64,000 bases of DNA from Bacillota bacterium (GTDB lineage Bacteria > Bacillota > Dethiobacteria > DTU022 > UBA8154). The stretch covers positions 1-64,000 of the forward strand of contig JAAYFF010000039.1 of the NCBI GenBank assembly GCA_012728375.1. Reading direction: 5' to 3'. This document shows, in pieces, positions 1 to 9,535 of the stretch. The notes beneath the pieces were generated by a model that was not told where the DNA came from, made no database searches, and saw only the letters and a list, made by a program, of their open reading frames with translations. Each line of letters starts with the position of its first letter. The stretch's first letter is position 1. A program made the translations under genes and the position numbers.

Positions 1-216
1 AACTCGGCAGAGCACTAAGGATGATCGGTTTTGAGATGGATATTTTCACAAAGCCAAGAGCTCCTTAAAATGGCACCTATTGCCATATGCTGGTAAACAG
101 AAATTATGATTTTTTATGCCAAAGGGTGCGGAAAATGAGTTATATAATGACGAAAGCCCGCATTTCTGATATTTCCTTTTGCTCAATACAAAAAGTTACC
201 AAAGGAGGAAAAACCT
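1..216. other. Upstream region of the sensor kinase gene
   Basis: No gene is recognised here. A possible end of an upstream reading frame (five codons, then TAA at 16-18) is too short to identify. A TATAAT hexamer lies at 143-148, a plausible -10 for the kinase gene, but no convincing -35 is seen 17 bases upstream. A strong ribosome binding site, AAAGGAGG, is at 201-208. Confidence 0.4.
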
Positions 217-1026
217 TTGGAAGAACTTTCCTCGTCGGCACTGAAAACAGAACTTTTCCTGATCTGCCGTATAAATCCCACATTTACTATTAATAAAAAA
301 CTGGAAACTTCTTTAAAACATACTTTGCAAACTTCCGTGGATTCGCTTGAATTCCGACGTGCCGGCCTGTTTTTGCTCCGAGACGGAAAACCGCCCGCTT
401 GCTGGCAGGCAATAAAGGATTTAGAGCCCGGCTGTAAAAATACCGGTAACATGCCTGAAGCCGACCGTTGGCTGCAATTGTGCAATGAAGTTACTTCCCG
501 GAATAGTAATGATTACAAATACTTAGAACGTTTTCGCCCCGTCATTTCCACTACTCTTCCCATCATTCTTAAAGCAGGCGATCCTGTCGGTACTATGGAA
601 ATCGGCATCTTTGATACCGATCTGCCAAATGCGCGGTACATGCTCTCTAAAGCCGTCTCTCTAGGCAGGCATATTGCTGATATAATTCAAGAATCGCTAT
701 TTCAGAGACAAAAGGGGCGGAACCTTAGAAAACTGGCTCTTTGGTTAGAAATGGTTAATACAATCAGCTCCACCCTGGATATCCGGCAAGTTCTGCATAT
801 CGTTGCTCAACTTACGGCAGATTTGTTTTCCGCGAAAAGCTGTATTTATCTACTTGATGAAAAAGATGGGACGCTCATTCCTGCCGTTGCCGTAGGAAGC
901 TTTGATCCGGTCTTAAAAAAAAATTTAAAGCCTTGCAGGGAACTCTCCCTTTCCCCGCAATTAGGCGCGCTATTAAAACCCAACAACCTGTTCTCGTTAC
1001 ACCTCAAAACAAGCATCGCCTTCTAA
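217..1026 (+). CDS. Sensor histidine kinase, N-terminal part (frameshifted)
   Basis: This is the N-terminal sensor part of a cytoplasmic two-component kinase; no signal peptide or membrane segment is seen. The TTG start at 217 follows AAAGGAGG with normal spacing. Residues 1-165 form a poorly recognised, possibly GAF-like region. From about residue 180 a typical GAF domain begins (VNTISSTLDIRQVLHIV, then CIYLLDE). Family resemblance ends near residue 235, at a run of nine A (915-923). Beyond it this frame gives about 35 unrelated residues to the stop, while the GAF domain continues in the -1 frame. The real product is therefore probably one protein of about 568 residues covering 217-1922. A programmed slip, a real mutation or a sequencing indel could each explain the break. 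The ligand is unknown. Confidence 0.75.
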   Translation: MEELSSSALKTELFLICRINPTFTINKKLETSLKHTLQTSVDSLEFRRAGLFLLRDGKPPACWQAIKDLEPGCKNTGNMPEADRWLQLCNEVTSRNSNDYKYLERFRPVISTTLPIILKAGDPVGTMEIGIFDTDLPNARYMLSKAVSLGRHIADIIQESLFQRQKGRNLRKLALWLEMVNTISSTLDIRQVLHIVAQLTADLFSAKSCIYLLDEKDGTLIPAVAVGSFDPVLKKNLKPCRELSLSPQLGALLKPNNLFSLHLKTSIAF

Positions 1027-1922
1027 CAGAAAAAATTATTAATGAATTCGGATATTATTGGATGGTCCTGACTCCCATCCTCAGTAAAAATAAAACCATT
1101 GGCATTATGCAGGTAGACCGGCAGACAAACGCATTCGATCGGGAAGATACGGAAATTATTTTTGCCATTTCGCGAGCTACAGGCATCGCTCTGGAAAATG
1201 CCAGGCTGATTGAGATGCTGGAACAAAAAGAAGCACTTTTGCACCAGTTGGTCAACAAACTGATTACGGCACAGGAAGACGAGCGCAAACGTCTTGCTGC
1301 AGACCTGCACGACGGCATTATTCAGTCCCTCATAGCCATCTGGTATCGATTGCAGCGTATTACACCTGCAGAAGGAGATAACCCCCAAGAGTGGTTTGGT
1401 GAAATTTCTAATTTAACCAATGTATTAGGCGAACAAATTCAAGAGATAAGGCGGATCTTGTATGACCTCCGCCCTATTATCCTGGATAATTACGGCTTGA
1501 TTCCGGCCATAGAATCATACGTCAATGCCCTCCAGGATCAAGAAAAGCTCCCTATTGAATTAGCTATTCACGGAAAAAAATGCAAACTGGATTCAAAAGT
1601 TGAAATCACTTTCTTTCGCATTCTCCAGGAAGCTCTAACAAATGTTTTAAAACATGCCCGGGCAACCAAAGTTAAAGTTACGCTGACAGTTTTAGGAAAT
1701 GAAGCAACGCTTGTAATCGAAGATAATGGAACAGGAATAAAGAACTCTTCGCCGGATGCACGACCCAAATATCCCAGGTTGGGATTGGCCAGCATACAAG
1801 AACGCGCCCTTCTACTAGGCGGTGTTTGTCATATTACTTCAAAACCCGGAAAAGGAACACAAATATTTGTTAAGATTCCCATTACGCAGATGCTTTGCAA
1901 GGAGGATTCAAAATGTCAATAA
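933..1922 (+). CDS. Sensor histidine kinase, C-terminal part (HisKA_3/HATPase)
   Basis: This is the catalytic half of the kinase. It holds the end of a GAF domain (to about residue 95), a coiled linker, a HisKA_3 dimerisation domain with the phospho-acceptor in ERKRLAADLHDG, and a HATPase domain with an N box (LQEALTNVLKHA) and G boxes (DNGTGI, GLASIQERA). This is the NarX/DegS/NreB class, which pairs with NarL-type regulators; one follows directly. No ribosome binding site precedes the nominal TTG at 933, which is really an internal Leu codon, so this part is expected only as a continuation of the frame starting at 217. Its stop overlaps the regulator start, suggesting coupled translation. 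The signal sensed is not evident. Confidence 0.85.
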   Translation: MQGTLPFPAIRRAIKTQQPVLVTPQNKHRLLTEKIINEFGYYWMVLTPILSKNKTIGIMQVDRQTNAFDREDTEIIFAISRATGIALENARLIEMLEQKEALLHQLVNKLITAQEDERKRLAADLHDGIIQSLIAIWYRLQRITPAEGDNPQEWFGEISNLTNVLGEQIQEIRRILYDLRPIILDNYGLIPAIESYVNALQDQEKLPIELAIHGKKCKLDSKVEITFFRILQEALTNVLKHARATKVKVTLTVLGNEATLVIEDNGTGIKNSSPDARPKYPRLGLASIQERALLLGGVCHITSKPGKGTQIFVKIPITQMLCKEDSKCQ

Positions 1923-2617
1923 AACTCCTAATTGTCGACGACCATCCCATGGTAAGGGAAGGATTATCAACTATGCTGAATACTTGTGAAGAAATAAATG
2001 TTATCGGCAGCTGCAGCAATAGTAATGATGCAATTCGAGCAGCCCTTGATCTGGAACCTGATATTATCTTGATGGATATTAAAATGGAGGGAATAAATGG
2101 AATTGAAACAACGCGCCTCATTCTTGAGCAAAAGCCCGCCATTAAAGTAATAGTTCTCACAGTTTTTGAAGATACGGAATCCATCCGCCTGGCACTGCAA
2201 GCAGGAGCTGTCGGATATGTATTAAAACAGGTTTCCAGAGAAAAGCTGCTGGAAACTATTAAAAAAGTCTATCAGGGGGAAACAGTAATCGATCCTTTAG
2301 TTTTACAACGCATTATTCATGACTATGCCCGGTTAAGCAAAAGGGTTGCCGATATGCAGGAAGATCGGCAGGAAGGATCTGCACAAGAGAAAGACATTAA
2401 TTTAACTCCGAGGGAACAGGAGATACTTCTTCATCTGGTTAAAGGGCTAACAAATAAAGAAATATCTGCGGCAACAAACTTGGCAGTAGATACGGTAAAA
2501 ACACATCTGCGAAATATTTTTCGTAAACTGGGAGTAAAAAATAGAACCCAGGCTATTTCCCGGGCTATAAAAATCTCTAAAAACTCACAAAGCAATCTTT
2601 GTTTTTTTAACAAGTAA
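1913..2617 (+). CDS. NarL/FixJ-family response regulator
   Basis: This is a DNA-binding response regulator, partner of the preceding kinase. The receiver domain (residues 1-120) has the acidic pair D9-D10, phospho-acceptor D55 (LMDIKM), a switch Thr in VIVLTVFED and the conserved Lys in YVLKQVS. A LuxR-type helix-turn-helix occupies about residues 160-225 (LTPREQEILLHLVKGLTNKE). The ATG at 1913 is preferred over an upstream in-frame TTG because AAGGAGG lies directly before it. It overlaps the kinase end by ten bases. The gene stops four bases before the convergent tsf stop, and no terminator fits between them. Targets are unknown. Confidence 0.92.
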   Translation: MSIKLLIVDDHPMVREGLSTMLNTCEEINVIGSCSNSNDAIRAALDLEPDIILMDIKMEGINGIETTRLILEQKPAIKVIVLTVFEDTESIRLALQAGAVGYVLKQVSREKLLETIKKVYQGETVIDPLVLQRIIHDYARLSKRVADMQEDRQEGSAQEKDINLTPREQEILLHLVKGLTNKEISAATNLAVDTVKTHLRNIFRKLGVKNRTQAISRAIKISKNSQSNLCFFNK

Positions 2618-2621
2618 AAAA

Positions 2622-3239
2622 CTATTCGGTTTTCGCATCGGTCTCCAGGCTCTCACCCATCTCAAAACGAACAAAGCGGCGAATAACAATATTTTCTCCG
2701 ATTTTGGCAATCTTTTCCGTAAGCAAGTCTTTAATCGAAATATCAGGATTTTTAACAAAAGACTGTTCCATTAAACAATTTTCCTGGTAAAATTTTTCTA
2801 TACGTCCCGCTACGATTTTCTCAACTATTTTTTCCGGCTTTCCTTCATTTAAAGCTTGCTTTCTTAAAATTTCCTTCTCTTTTTCCAGGTCCTCTTGCGG
2901 AACATCATCTTTGCTTAAGTACGCAGGGTTTGTAGCTGCCACCTGTAAACAAATATCCCTGACAAAAGTTCTAAATTCTTCATTTCTGGCAACAAAATCT
3001 GTTTCACAATTTACTTCTACAAGGACCCCTACCTTTCCGCCCAAGTGGATGTACGAATCAACAATGCCCTGCTTGACCGCTCTGTCTGCTCTCTTGGCAG
3101 CTTTGGCAAGGCCCCTTTCACGAAGAAGATTAATGGCCTTTTCCTTATCGCCGCCGGCTTCTTGCAGAACTTTTTTGCATTCCATCATACCGGCACCTGT
3201 TATCTCACGGAGTTCCTTGACCATTTCAGCAGTTATCAT
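2622..3239 (-). CDS. tsf: Elongation factor Ts
   Basis: EF-Ts is the nucleotide exchange factor that releases GDP from EF-Tu. The N-terminal UBA-like domain (residues 1-40, with [15 protein letters not shown]) and the TDFV motif that contacts EF-Tu (residues 80-83) are intact. At 205 residues it is the short form common in Clostridia and Thermus, with one core subdomain rather than the two of the 283-residue E. coli protein. It is the second gene of an rpsB-tsf operon, 49 bases after rpsB. The usual followers pyrH and frr are absent; a convergent response regulator gene ends four bases away. Confidence 0.97.
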   Translation of the reverse strand: MITAEMVKELREITGAGMMECKKVLQEAGGDKEKAINLLRERGLAKAAKRADRAVKQGIVDSYIHLGGKVGVLVEVNCETDFVARNEEFRTFVRDICLQVAATNPAYLSKDDVPQEDLEKEKEILRKQALNEGKPEKIVEKIVAGRIEKFYQENCLMEQSFVKNPDISIKDLLTEKIAKIGENIVIRRFVRFEMGESLETDAKTE

Positions 3240-3288
3240 TCTTTAGCACTTCCTTTATATATAAAATAATTTTCCCCGTTTAACTACC

Positions 3289-4119
3289 TTACACCGTATT
3301 TTCTTCACTTTCCGTATCAGAAATACCATCTTCATCAGCAAGGACGCTTTCATTATCATCTTTAATTTCTTCCTGTTCCTCAATATTATTCCCTTCTTGA
3401 TCGGAAGACTCGTTTTGTTCATCTTCAGCCATTTGCTTTCCCTGCTTACCTTCCAAGACCGCGTCGGCTATCTTGGATGTAATTAAACGAACCGCTCTAA
3501 TAGCATCGTCATTTCCGGGTATTATATAATCAACTTCATCGGGATCACAATTTGTATCAACGATAGCGACAATAGGAATCTCAAGTTTTCGGGCTTCTGC
3601 GATAGCTATTTTTTCTTTGCGCGGATCTACAATAAATACTGCAGAAGGGATGTCTTTCATGTGTCTTATTCCGCCTAAAAACTTCAATAATTTTTCCTTT
3701 TCATGATTAAGTTTAATTACTTCCTTCTTGGGAAGTAGTTCAAAACGGTCTTCCTCTTCCATTTTTTCCAGCTCATTTAAACGATCAATTCTCTTGCGAA
3801 TAGTACTAAAATTAGTCAGCATCCCGCCCAGCCAGCGCTGGTTAACAAACGGCATCTCGCAACGAATCGCCTCTTCCTGAATGGACTCCTGCGCTTGCTT
3901 TTTTGTCCCGACAAAAAGTATCGTCTCTCCCTGCAAAGCCAGTTCTTTAACGAAATTATAAGCCACATCCATCAGCCGGACGGTTTTCTGCAGATCAATA
4001 ATATAGATACCGTTCCGCTCCGTAAAAATAAATGGTCTCATTTTGGGATTCCAACGCCTGGTTTGGTGACCGAAATGAACACCTGATTCCAGTAATTGCT
4101 TCATCGATACAACAGCCAT
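3289..4119 (-). CDS. rpsB: 30S ribosomal protein S2
   Basis: S2 is a small-subunit protein that joins late in 30S assembly. The conserved start [18 protein letters not shown] and the middle segments RWLGGMLTN and IVDTNCDPD identify it. The ATG at 4119 is chosen over an in-frame start 39 bases upstream because AAAGGAGGT sits directly before it. The protein has 276 residues, against roughly 230-240 for most S2. The extra length is a strongly acidic C-terminal tail of about 50 residues rich in Glu, Asp, Gln and Asn, a tail type seen in some Clostridia. It is the first gene of rpsB-tsf, behind its own promoter and a hairpin leader. Confidence 0.97.
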   Translation of the reverse strand: MAVVSMKQLLESGVHFGHQTRRWNPKMRPFIFTERNGIYIIDLQKTVRLMDVAYNFVKELALQGETILFVGTKKQAQESIQEEAIRCEMPFVNQRWLGGMLTNFSTIRKRIDRLNELEKMEEEDRFELLPKKEVIKLNHEKEKLLKFLGGIRHMKDIPSAVFIVDPRKEKIAIAEARKLEIPIVAIVDTNCDPDEVDYIIPGNDDAIRAVRLITSKIADAVLEGKQGKQMAEDEQNESSDQEGNNIEEQEEIKDDNESVLADEDGISDTESEENTV

Positions 4120-4146
4120 TTTTTTACCTCCTTTGGTTTGAGCCTC

Positions 4147-4204
4147 CGCCAGCTTCATTAGTTATAAAGAACTCCGGGAGCACCTCTTTATAATTCCTCT
4201 GGCG
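4147..4204 (-). promoter_or_regulatory. Structured rpsB leader hairpin
   Basis: In the rpsB 5' leader, CGCCAG (4199-4204 on the - strand) can pair with CTGGCG (4147-4152), and TTATAAAGA with TCTTTATAA (4162-4170 with 4185-4193), a perfect 9 bp inner helix with an asymmetric internal loop. The element ends about 28 bases before the ATG and just upstream of the ribosome binding site. S2-binding autoregulatory leaders are known before rpsB in other bacteria. An equivalent role here is inferred from position and pairing only. Confidence 0.6.
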
Positions 4205-4224
4205 TGCGTTTTTAAGCCGGTGAT

Positions 4225-4253
4225 AGTATAACACAGGTTAAAAAAAATAGCAA
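4225..4253 (-). promoter_or_regulatory. Promoter of rpsB-tsf
   Basis: On the - strand TTGCTA (4248-4253) is followed after 17 bases by TATACT (4225-4230), a good vegetative sigma-A type promoter. It would give a leader of about 100 bases before the rpsB ATG. Confidence 0.7.
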
Positions 4254-4300
4254 CAGAGCAGGATTTCATACCGGATTCGGCAAAACTTCTTTCAAATTGG

Positions 4301-4324
4301 AAAGCAGCCGTTTGAGGCTGCTTT
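4301..4324 (-). terminator. Terminator after codY
   Basis: A 9 bp perfect stem AAAGCAGCC/GGCTGCTTT with a 6-base loop lies just after codY and upstream of the rpsB promoter. The T tract on the - strand is short, so efficiency is uncertain. Confidence 0.6.
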
Positions 4325-4341
4325 TATTCGTTGGTGCCGTA

Positions 4342-5142
4342 TTATTTATGATACGACTTTTTCTTTTTTGCCAGTTGGTCTAACAAATACGGATTTAATA
4401 CCTTGATATAAGTACCCTTCATCCCTAAAGACCGGGATTCTATTACTCCTGCACTTTCAAATTTCCTCAAGGCATTGACAATTACTGATCTTGTAATTCC
4501 TAATTGATCGGCAATTTTACTCGCAACGAGAAGCCCCTCTTCACCGTCGAGTTCTTCAAAAATGTGCTCGACCGCTTCCAGTTCAGAATACGAAAGGGTT
4601 CCTATAGCAAGCTGGACTATGGCTTTATTCCGTGCCTCTTCTTCAATTTTCTCTGCCCTTGCCCTTAAAATCTCCATTCCCACTACTGTTGCCCCATTCT
4701 CCGCCAGGATAAGATCCTCGGCTTCAAATAATTCGGCAAAACGGGCTAAAAGCAGTGTCCCCAGCCTTTTTCCTCCCCCGATAATTGGAACGACGGTTAC
4801 CAGCTTATTTGTAAAAAGACAATTTTCAGAATGAAGGAAAACACAGTCATTTGTTTTTTGCGCTAGATTAACCCTTGTTTCATCATCCCTTAACAGAAAA
4901 TCGTTGTACCTTTCCGGAAATTCACCGTTTTTAAGCACTTGACTGACCATTAATTCGCATTCAAATTCGTCAACAAGTGCATAACCAAGAATTTTTCCGT
5001 CCCGGTTGGCAATATAAACATTTGCCTGAATAACATTCTTTAAAACCTCTGATACTTCAAAAAAATCAACTCTTTGCCCCGCAGTTTTTTGTAAAATTTT
5101 GTTAATACGGCGTGTCTTCTCTAACAATGGGGAAGTAATCAT
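4342..5142 (-). CDS. codY: GTP-sensing global regulator CodY
   Basis: CodY is the Firmicutes repressor that responds to GTP and branched-chain amino acids and controls nutrient-limitation genes. The N-terminal GAF-type effector domain spans about residues 1-155. The C-terminal winged helix-turn-helix includes [20 protein letters not shown] and the conserved end [11 protein letters not shown]. The ATG at 5142 is chosen because GAGGTG precedes it by six bases; an upstream GTG would overlap that site. The length of 266 residues is normal. It is the last gene of dprA-topA-trmFO-xerC-hslVU-codY, the usual place in Firmicutes. The nearby citramalate synthase gene is a plausible target, but no CodY box was established. 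Confidence 0.97.
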   Translation of the reverse strand: MITSPLLEKTRRINKILQKTAGQRVDFFEVSEVLKNVIQANVYIANRDGKILGYALVDEFECELMVSQVLKNGEFPERYNDFLLRDDETRVNLAQKTNDCVFLHSENCLFTNKLVTVVPIIGGGKRLGTLLLARFAELFEAEDLILAENGATVVGMEILRARAEKIEEEARNKAIVQLAIGTLSYSELEAVEHIFEELDGEEGLLVASKIADQLGITRSVIVNALRKFESAGVIESRSLGMKGTYIKVLNPYLLDQLAKKKKSYHK

Positions 5143-5206
5143 CTCTTTCACCTCATTCTCAATTTTTCGTAAAATAATATCTTACTCAGGGAAGTTTACC
5201 CTAAAA

Positions 5207-6643
5207 TTATAGTATATATCTACTTAAATCTTTATTTTTAACAATTTCTTTTAATTTATTCTTCACATACTCTCGAGTAATAACAATTTTTTGGCCTTTT
5301 AATTCTGGTGCATAAAAAGACACTTCTTCAAGAATTTTTTCCAGGACGGTATGCAAACGTCTCGCACCAATGTTCTCCATTTCCTCGTTCAATAAACTGG
5401 ATATATTTGCGATTTCTTCAATTCCTTCTTCGCTGAACTCTATATTCACCCCCTCAGTGGCCAAGAGAGCAGTATATTGTTTTAATAAAGCATTTTCTGT
5501 CTCGGTCAATATTTTTGAAAAATCCTCACTGGACAAATTTTGCAGCTCTACCCTTATGGGAAATCTACCTTGCAACTCGGGAATAAGATCAGACGGTTTT
5601 GAAAAGTGAAAAGCACCTGCAGCTATAAAAAGTATATAATCCGTTTTCACAGGTCCATATTTCGTCATCACCGTCGATCCTTCAACTATTGGCAGAATGT
5701 CTCTTTGTACTCCTTCTCTGGAAACGTCGGGCCCGCCTTTTGGATTTCCGCCTCCGACAATTTTATCAATTTCATCAATGAAAACAATACCCGATTGTTC
5801 CGCTTTTTCAATAGCTTCGCTGACTACTTCATCCATATTAATTAGTTTTTCGCTTTCCTCCTGAATGAGGATTTTACGGGCTTGTTTTAACGGCAGTTTC
5901 TTTTTTCTTTTTTTCCGCGGTAAAATATTACCAAAAAAATCCTGAATATTTACCCCGATCTCATCCGCCCCTAAACCTGAAAAAAGATCCATCATGGGAG
6001 CGTTGAATGGAAGGCGGTCTTCAATTTCTACTTCAACGATCATGTTTTCTAATTCGCCTTTTTGCAATCTTTCTCTCATTAAACGCCTTTCTTCTTCCCG
6101 GGAACCCCTAAATAAATCATTCTGCCCTTCTTCTGCGGGGGGCTTTTCCGGACGAACCCCGGAGGCAGCTTGAAAGAGCATGTCAAAGGGATTGGCTGTA
6201 GATTTACTCGTTTTGCCGGAAGGGACCAACAAATCCAACAGCCTTTCCTCTGCAATCTCGGAGGCTTTTTTCTCTATTGCTTTTGTTTTTTCTTCTTTGA
6301 CAATTCGTACTGAAGATTCGACTAAGTCTCTAATAATTGAATCCACATCGCGGCCCACATACCCAACTTCAGTAAATTTGGTAGCCTCCACCTTAACAAA
6401 GGGAGAATTAACCATCTTGGCCAGTCTTCGGGCAATTTCGGTTTTTCCAACGCCAGTGGGACCAATCATAATAATGTTTTTGGGAGTTATTTCATCTTTA
6501 ATTTTTCCCTGTAAAATTCTTCGGCGGTAACGATTTCTTAAAGCAACGGCAACACTTTTTTTGGCATCTTGCTGGCCAATAATATATTTGTCAAGCTCCT
6601 CAACAATCTTGCGGGGAGTTAATTCTTCTTCCGAATACAACAT
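5207..6643 (-). CDS. hslU: HslU (ClpY) ATPase subunit
   Basis: HslU is the hexameric AAA+ unfoldase that feeds proteins into the HslV peptidase. Walker A GPTGVGKT is at residues 61-68, Walker B is [10 protein letters not shown], and the I domain lies between them (about residues 110-240, charged and rich in Lys/Glu). The C-terminal end [10 protein letters not shown]-type tail (here KDLSRYIL), which docks into HslV, is conserved. AGGAGGT lies about 12 bases before the ATG. The gene follows hslV after 52 bases and precedes codY. Confidence 0.97.
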   Translation of the reverse strand: MLYSEEELTPRKIVEELDKYIIGQQDAKKSVAVALRNRYRRRILQGKIKDEITPKNIIMIGPTGVGKTEIARRLAKMVNSPFVKVEATKFTEVGYVGRDVDSIIRDLVESSVRIVKEEKTKAIEKKASEIAEERLLDLLVPSGKTSKSTANPFDMLFQAASGVRPEKPPAEEGQNDLFRGSREEERRLMRERLQKGELENMIVEVEIEDRLPFNAPMMDLFSGLGADEIGVNIQDFFGNILPRKKRKKKLPLKQARKILIQEESEKLINMDEVVSEAIEKAEQSGIVFIDEIDKIVGGGNPKGGPDVSREGVQRDILPIVEGSTVMTKYGPVKTDYILFIAAGAFHFSKPSDLIPELQGRFPIRVELQNLSSEDFSKILTETENALLKQYTALLATEGVNIEFSEEGIEEIANISSLLNEEMENIGARRLHTVLEKILEEVSFYAPELKGQKIVITREYVKNKLKEIVKNKDLSRYIL

Positions 6644-6695
6644 CTAAGCTAAAATACCTCCTACAGTAACTTTCAAAAATCAGGCTTTAACTAAT

Positions 6696-7226
6696 TTAAA
6701 TTTCCTCAACAGTAATATTTTCATTCGTGTAAACACAAATTTCGGAAGCAATTAAAAGGGAACGCATAACAATTTCCGACGGGGTAAGCTCTGTATTCCT
6801 TACCAGAGCCCTCGCCGCAGCAAGGGCAAAAGCTCCCCCGGAGCCTATTGCCGCAATCCCGTCATCGGGTTCAATTACCTCGCCGGTACCGGATAAAACT
6901 AATAAGGCATCAGCCGAGGCTACAACTAATAACGCCTCCAATCTTCTTAAATAACGATCGGTTCTCCATTCCTTCGCAAGTTCAACAGCAGCCCGGCGCA
7001 AATTTCCACCAGTATTTTCCAAATGCCTTTCAAACTTATCAAAAAGAGTAAAGGCATCGGCAACCGACCCGGCAAAACCTGCCAAAACCCGATCATTATA
7101 TAGCTTCCTTACCTTTCTGGCCTGGTGTTTCATAATAATACTTTCTGAAAACGTAACCTGGCCGTCACCTGCAATAGCAACTTTATTATCTTTTTTTACA
7201 GCGAGAATGGTTGTGGCTTTAAACAA
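6696..7226 (-). CDS. hslV: HslV (ClpQ) protease subunit
   Basis: HslV is the proteasome-related threonine peptidase of the HslUV machine. The conserved start [20 protein letters not shown] gives a four-residue propeptide followed by the Thr-Thr whose first Thr becomes the catalytic N-terminus. GDGQVTF and the [11 protein letters not shown] segment are typical. The TTG at 7226 fits the GAGG site (eight bases) and family length better than a second TTG six bases upstream. The protein has 176 residues. Confidence 0.95.
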   Translation of the reverse strand: MFKATTILAVKKDNKVAIAGDGQVTFSESIIMKHQARKVRKLYNDRVLAGFAGSVADAFTLFDKFERHLENTGGNLRRAAVELAKEWRTDRYLRRLEALLVVASADALLVLSGTGEVIEPDDGIAAIGSGGAFALAAARALVRNTELTPSEIVMRSLLIASEICVYTNENITVEEI

Positions 7227-7281
7227 TAGCAAAACCTCGCAATATTTACAATTTATAGAAGTTTTTGATAATTTACCAACC

Positions 7282-8178
7282 TCATGCTCGGGGATGGGTT
7301 TTTAAATAGGTCCTTTTTAATTCATCCTTAGTAATATGCGTATATATTTGGGTAGTAGAAATTGAGGCATGACCTAAGAGATCTTGTACTATTCTGAGAT
7401 CAGCCCCGGCATTAAGCATATGGCTGGCAAAAGAATGGCGCAAAGCATGAGGGCTTACCTGAGATCCTAAGCCGATTCTTGCACTATATTTCGACAATAT
7501 ACGCCGTACACTTCTATCCGATAATCTCTGTCCAAGCTTGTTTAAAAAAAGTGCGTCTTCCTGCCTTTCCGGCTCACATTTCTTTTCCAGCTCGGGACGA
7601 CCATTCCTCAGATAAACGGCCACCGCCTGCCTCGCATATTTCCCAATCGGAACAATTCTTTCTTTCGTTCCTTTGCCCAAAATCCTGAGGAAACCGTCTT
7701 CCATATCAACATCGGCAAGATTTAAGCCCGTCAGTTCGCTTACCCTTACTCCTGAACCGTATAAAATTTCTAAAATAGCCCTGTCCCGTAAGCCCAGAAC
7801 AGAACCCTTTTCAGGTGCTTCTAAAAGTTCCAGAACCTCATCGGGATAAAGAAATACGGGCAAACGTTTATCTTTTTTTGGCGTAGATACTATTTCCCAT
7901 GAATTACCGCTAAGAACGCCTTCCTTTTTTAAATAGCGTAAAAAAGCTCTCACAGCGGATATTTTCCTGGCAATCGTACTACGTGAATAATGCTGTTCTT
8001 TTAATAGAGCAAGAAAATGTCTCAAAATAGGGTAATTTAAGCTTTGGACCGAATACCCCTGTGAATCAAGAAAACGAAAAAACTGCGCTATATCCCTTTC
8101 ATAACCCTTAATAGTCAATGCAGCAGCATTTTTTTGGATTTTCATAAATAACTTAAATTTTTCGAGATAACTAACCAT
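7282..8178 (-). CDS. xerC: Tyrosine recombinase XerC
   Basis: XerC is a site-specific recombinase that resolves chromosome dimers at dif together with a partner. The SAM-like N-terminal core-binding domain covers residues 1-90. The catalytic domain has the full set R145 ([10 protein letters not shown]), K172 (GKGTKER), H244 and R247 (HALRHSF), H270 (LLGHAS) and nucleophile Y279 (TTQIYTHI). The length of 298 residues is normal. Its place between trmFO and hslV matches codV of Bacillus, so it is the housekeeping enzyme rather than a mobile-element integrase. Confidence 0.96.
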   Translation of the reverse strand: MVSYLEKFKLFMKIQKNAAALTIKGYERDIAQFFRFLDSQGYSVQSLNYPILRHFLALLKEQHYSRSTIARKISAVRAFLRYLKKEGVLSGNSWEIVSTPKKDKRLPVFLYPDEVLELLEAPEKGSVLGLRDRAILEILYGSGVRVSELTGLNLADVDMEDGFLRILGKGTKERIVPIGKYARQAVAVYLRNGRPELEKKCEPERQEDALFLNKLGQRLSDRSVRRILSKYSARIGLGSQVSPHALRHSFASHMLNAGADLRIVQDLLGHASISTTQIYTHITKDELKRTYLKTHPRA

Positions 8179-8218
8179 AGCCCTAACCTTGTTTTACATA
8201 TTAGCACAGGGAAACTTA

Positions 8219-9535
8219 TTATGCAAGCAATAAATGGTATTTTTTTTGAAAACTCAACAAGTTCTCTAAACTTCTTTTTGCAAATAATTCTTTTCGAACC
8301 TTTTTGGGAAATACAGGCGAAAGATGGGAAAAAAGACCGAAATTTATATTCATAGGCTGAAAAGTACGGAAATCTGCAGTTGTTATATAATTTGTCAAAG
8401 CCCCCAGAGCTGTTACAGCAGGAAAAATCAGCGGATCTTCACCCTTTAAAAACCGGTAGGCATTAATCCCTGCCACCAAGCCCGTCGCAGCCGACTCTAC
8501 ATAACCTTCTACACCGGTGATCTGCCCTGCCCAAAAAATATCCGGATGCTCTCTCATTTGCAGAGTTGGCTTCAGCAAAAGAGGAGAGTTTATAAAAGTA
8601 TTCCGATGCATAACCCCAAAACGAACGAACTGGGCCTTTTCAAGCCCCGGAATTAAACGGAAAATGCGTTTCTGTTCGGGCCATTTCAGGCGGGTTTGAA
8701 ATCCAACCATATTGTAAAGAGTGCCCTCCCTGTTGTCCTTTCGAAGCTGGACAACGGCATACGGCTGTTTGCCGCTGCGCGGATCAGTTATTCCTACCGG
8801 TTTTAACGGCCCGTATCGAAGCGTATCCTCTCCCCTTTTTGCCAGCACTTCAATAGGCATACAGCCTTCAAACAAAATTTCCTCCTCAAATTCCTTCCTT
8901 GGGGCGACTTCCCCTTCACAAAGTTCCCTGCGGAACAATTCATATTCTTCCTTGCTCATAGGGCAGTTCAAATAATCATCTCCGCCCTTTCCGTATCTGG
9001 AAGCAAAAAAAACTTTGTCCGGATTAATGGATTCGTAAGTGACGATGGGAGCCGCAGCATCGTAAAAGTAAAGATTGCCGAGGCCGGTAAACGATTCCAG
9101 ACAGCGGACCAAGGCTTGTGAAGTAAGGGGTCCCGTGGCAATAATAACGGGCCGCGTCTTTGGCAAAGCATCTACCTCTTCGCAGCGGATCTCGATCAGG
9201 GAGTTTTCCTGGAGATACCTCGTTACCCTGCGGGCAAAATCATCCCTGTCGACGGCAAGGGCGCCTCCTGCAGGAATCCGGGCTTCAAGGGCGCATTTAA
9301 TAATTAAAGAGTTAAGTTGCCGCATTTCTTCTTTCAGCAAACCGACAGCGTTCTGTAGCGAAATAGCCCGCAGTGAGTTGCTGCAAACGAGTTCGGCAAA
9401 ATACCCGCTCTGATGAGCAGGAGTCATTTTCTGCGGTCTCATTTCATAAAGAATTACTTTGACCCCTCTGCAGGCAATTTGCCAAGCTGCCTCAGATCCG
9501 GCAAGTCCGGCGCCGATAACCGTTACTTTTTCCAT
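8219..9535 (-). CDS. trmFO: tRNA (uracil-54,C5) methyltransferase, folate/FAD-dependent TrmFO
   Basis: TrmFO makes the T of the T loop in tRNA (m5U54), using methylene-tetrahydrofolate as carbon donor and FADH2 as reductant. It starts with the FAD-binding motif VTVIGAGLAGSEAAW. The family segments MTPAHQSGYFAELVCSNSLR and WAGQITGVEGYVESAATG are clear. The ATG at 9535 is chosen over an upstream start because the N-terminal fold begins there and GAGGTGG precedes it. It overlaps the end of topA by 13 bases, so translation is probably coupled. Confidence 0.96.
   Translation of the reverse strand: MEKVTVIGAGLAGSEAAWQIACRGVKVILYEMRPQKMTPAHQSGYFAELVCSNSLRAISLQNAVGLLKEEMRQLNSLIIKCALEARIPAGGALAVDRDDFARRVTRYLQENSLIEIRCEEVDALPKTRPVIIATGPLTSQALVRCLESFTGLGNLYFYDAAAPIVTYESINPDKVFFASRYGKGGDDYLNCPMSKEEYELFRRELCEGEVAPRKEFEEEILFEGCMPIEVLAKRGEDTLRYGPLKPVGITDPRSGKQPYAVVQLRKDNREGTLYNMVGFQTRLKWPEQKRIFRLIPGLEKAQFVRFGVMHRNTFINSPLLLKPTLQMREHPDIFWAGQITGVEGYVESAATGLVAGINAYRFLKGEDPLIFPAVTALGALTNYITTADFRTFQPMNINFGLFSHLSPVFPKKVRKELFAKRSLENLLSFQKKYHLLLA

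Noticed and set aside
7282-8178. xerC as a mobile-element integrase
   Set aside because: Its place between trmFO and hslV is the conserved housekeeping position, and no element ends or att-like repeats were seen.
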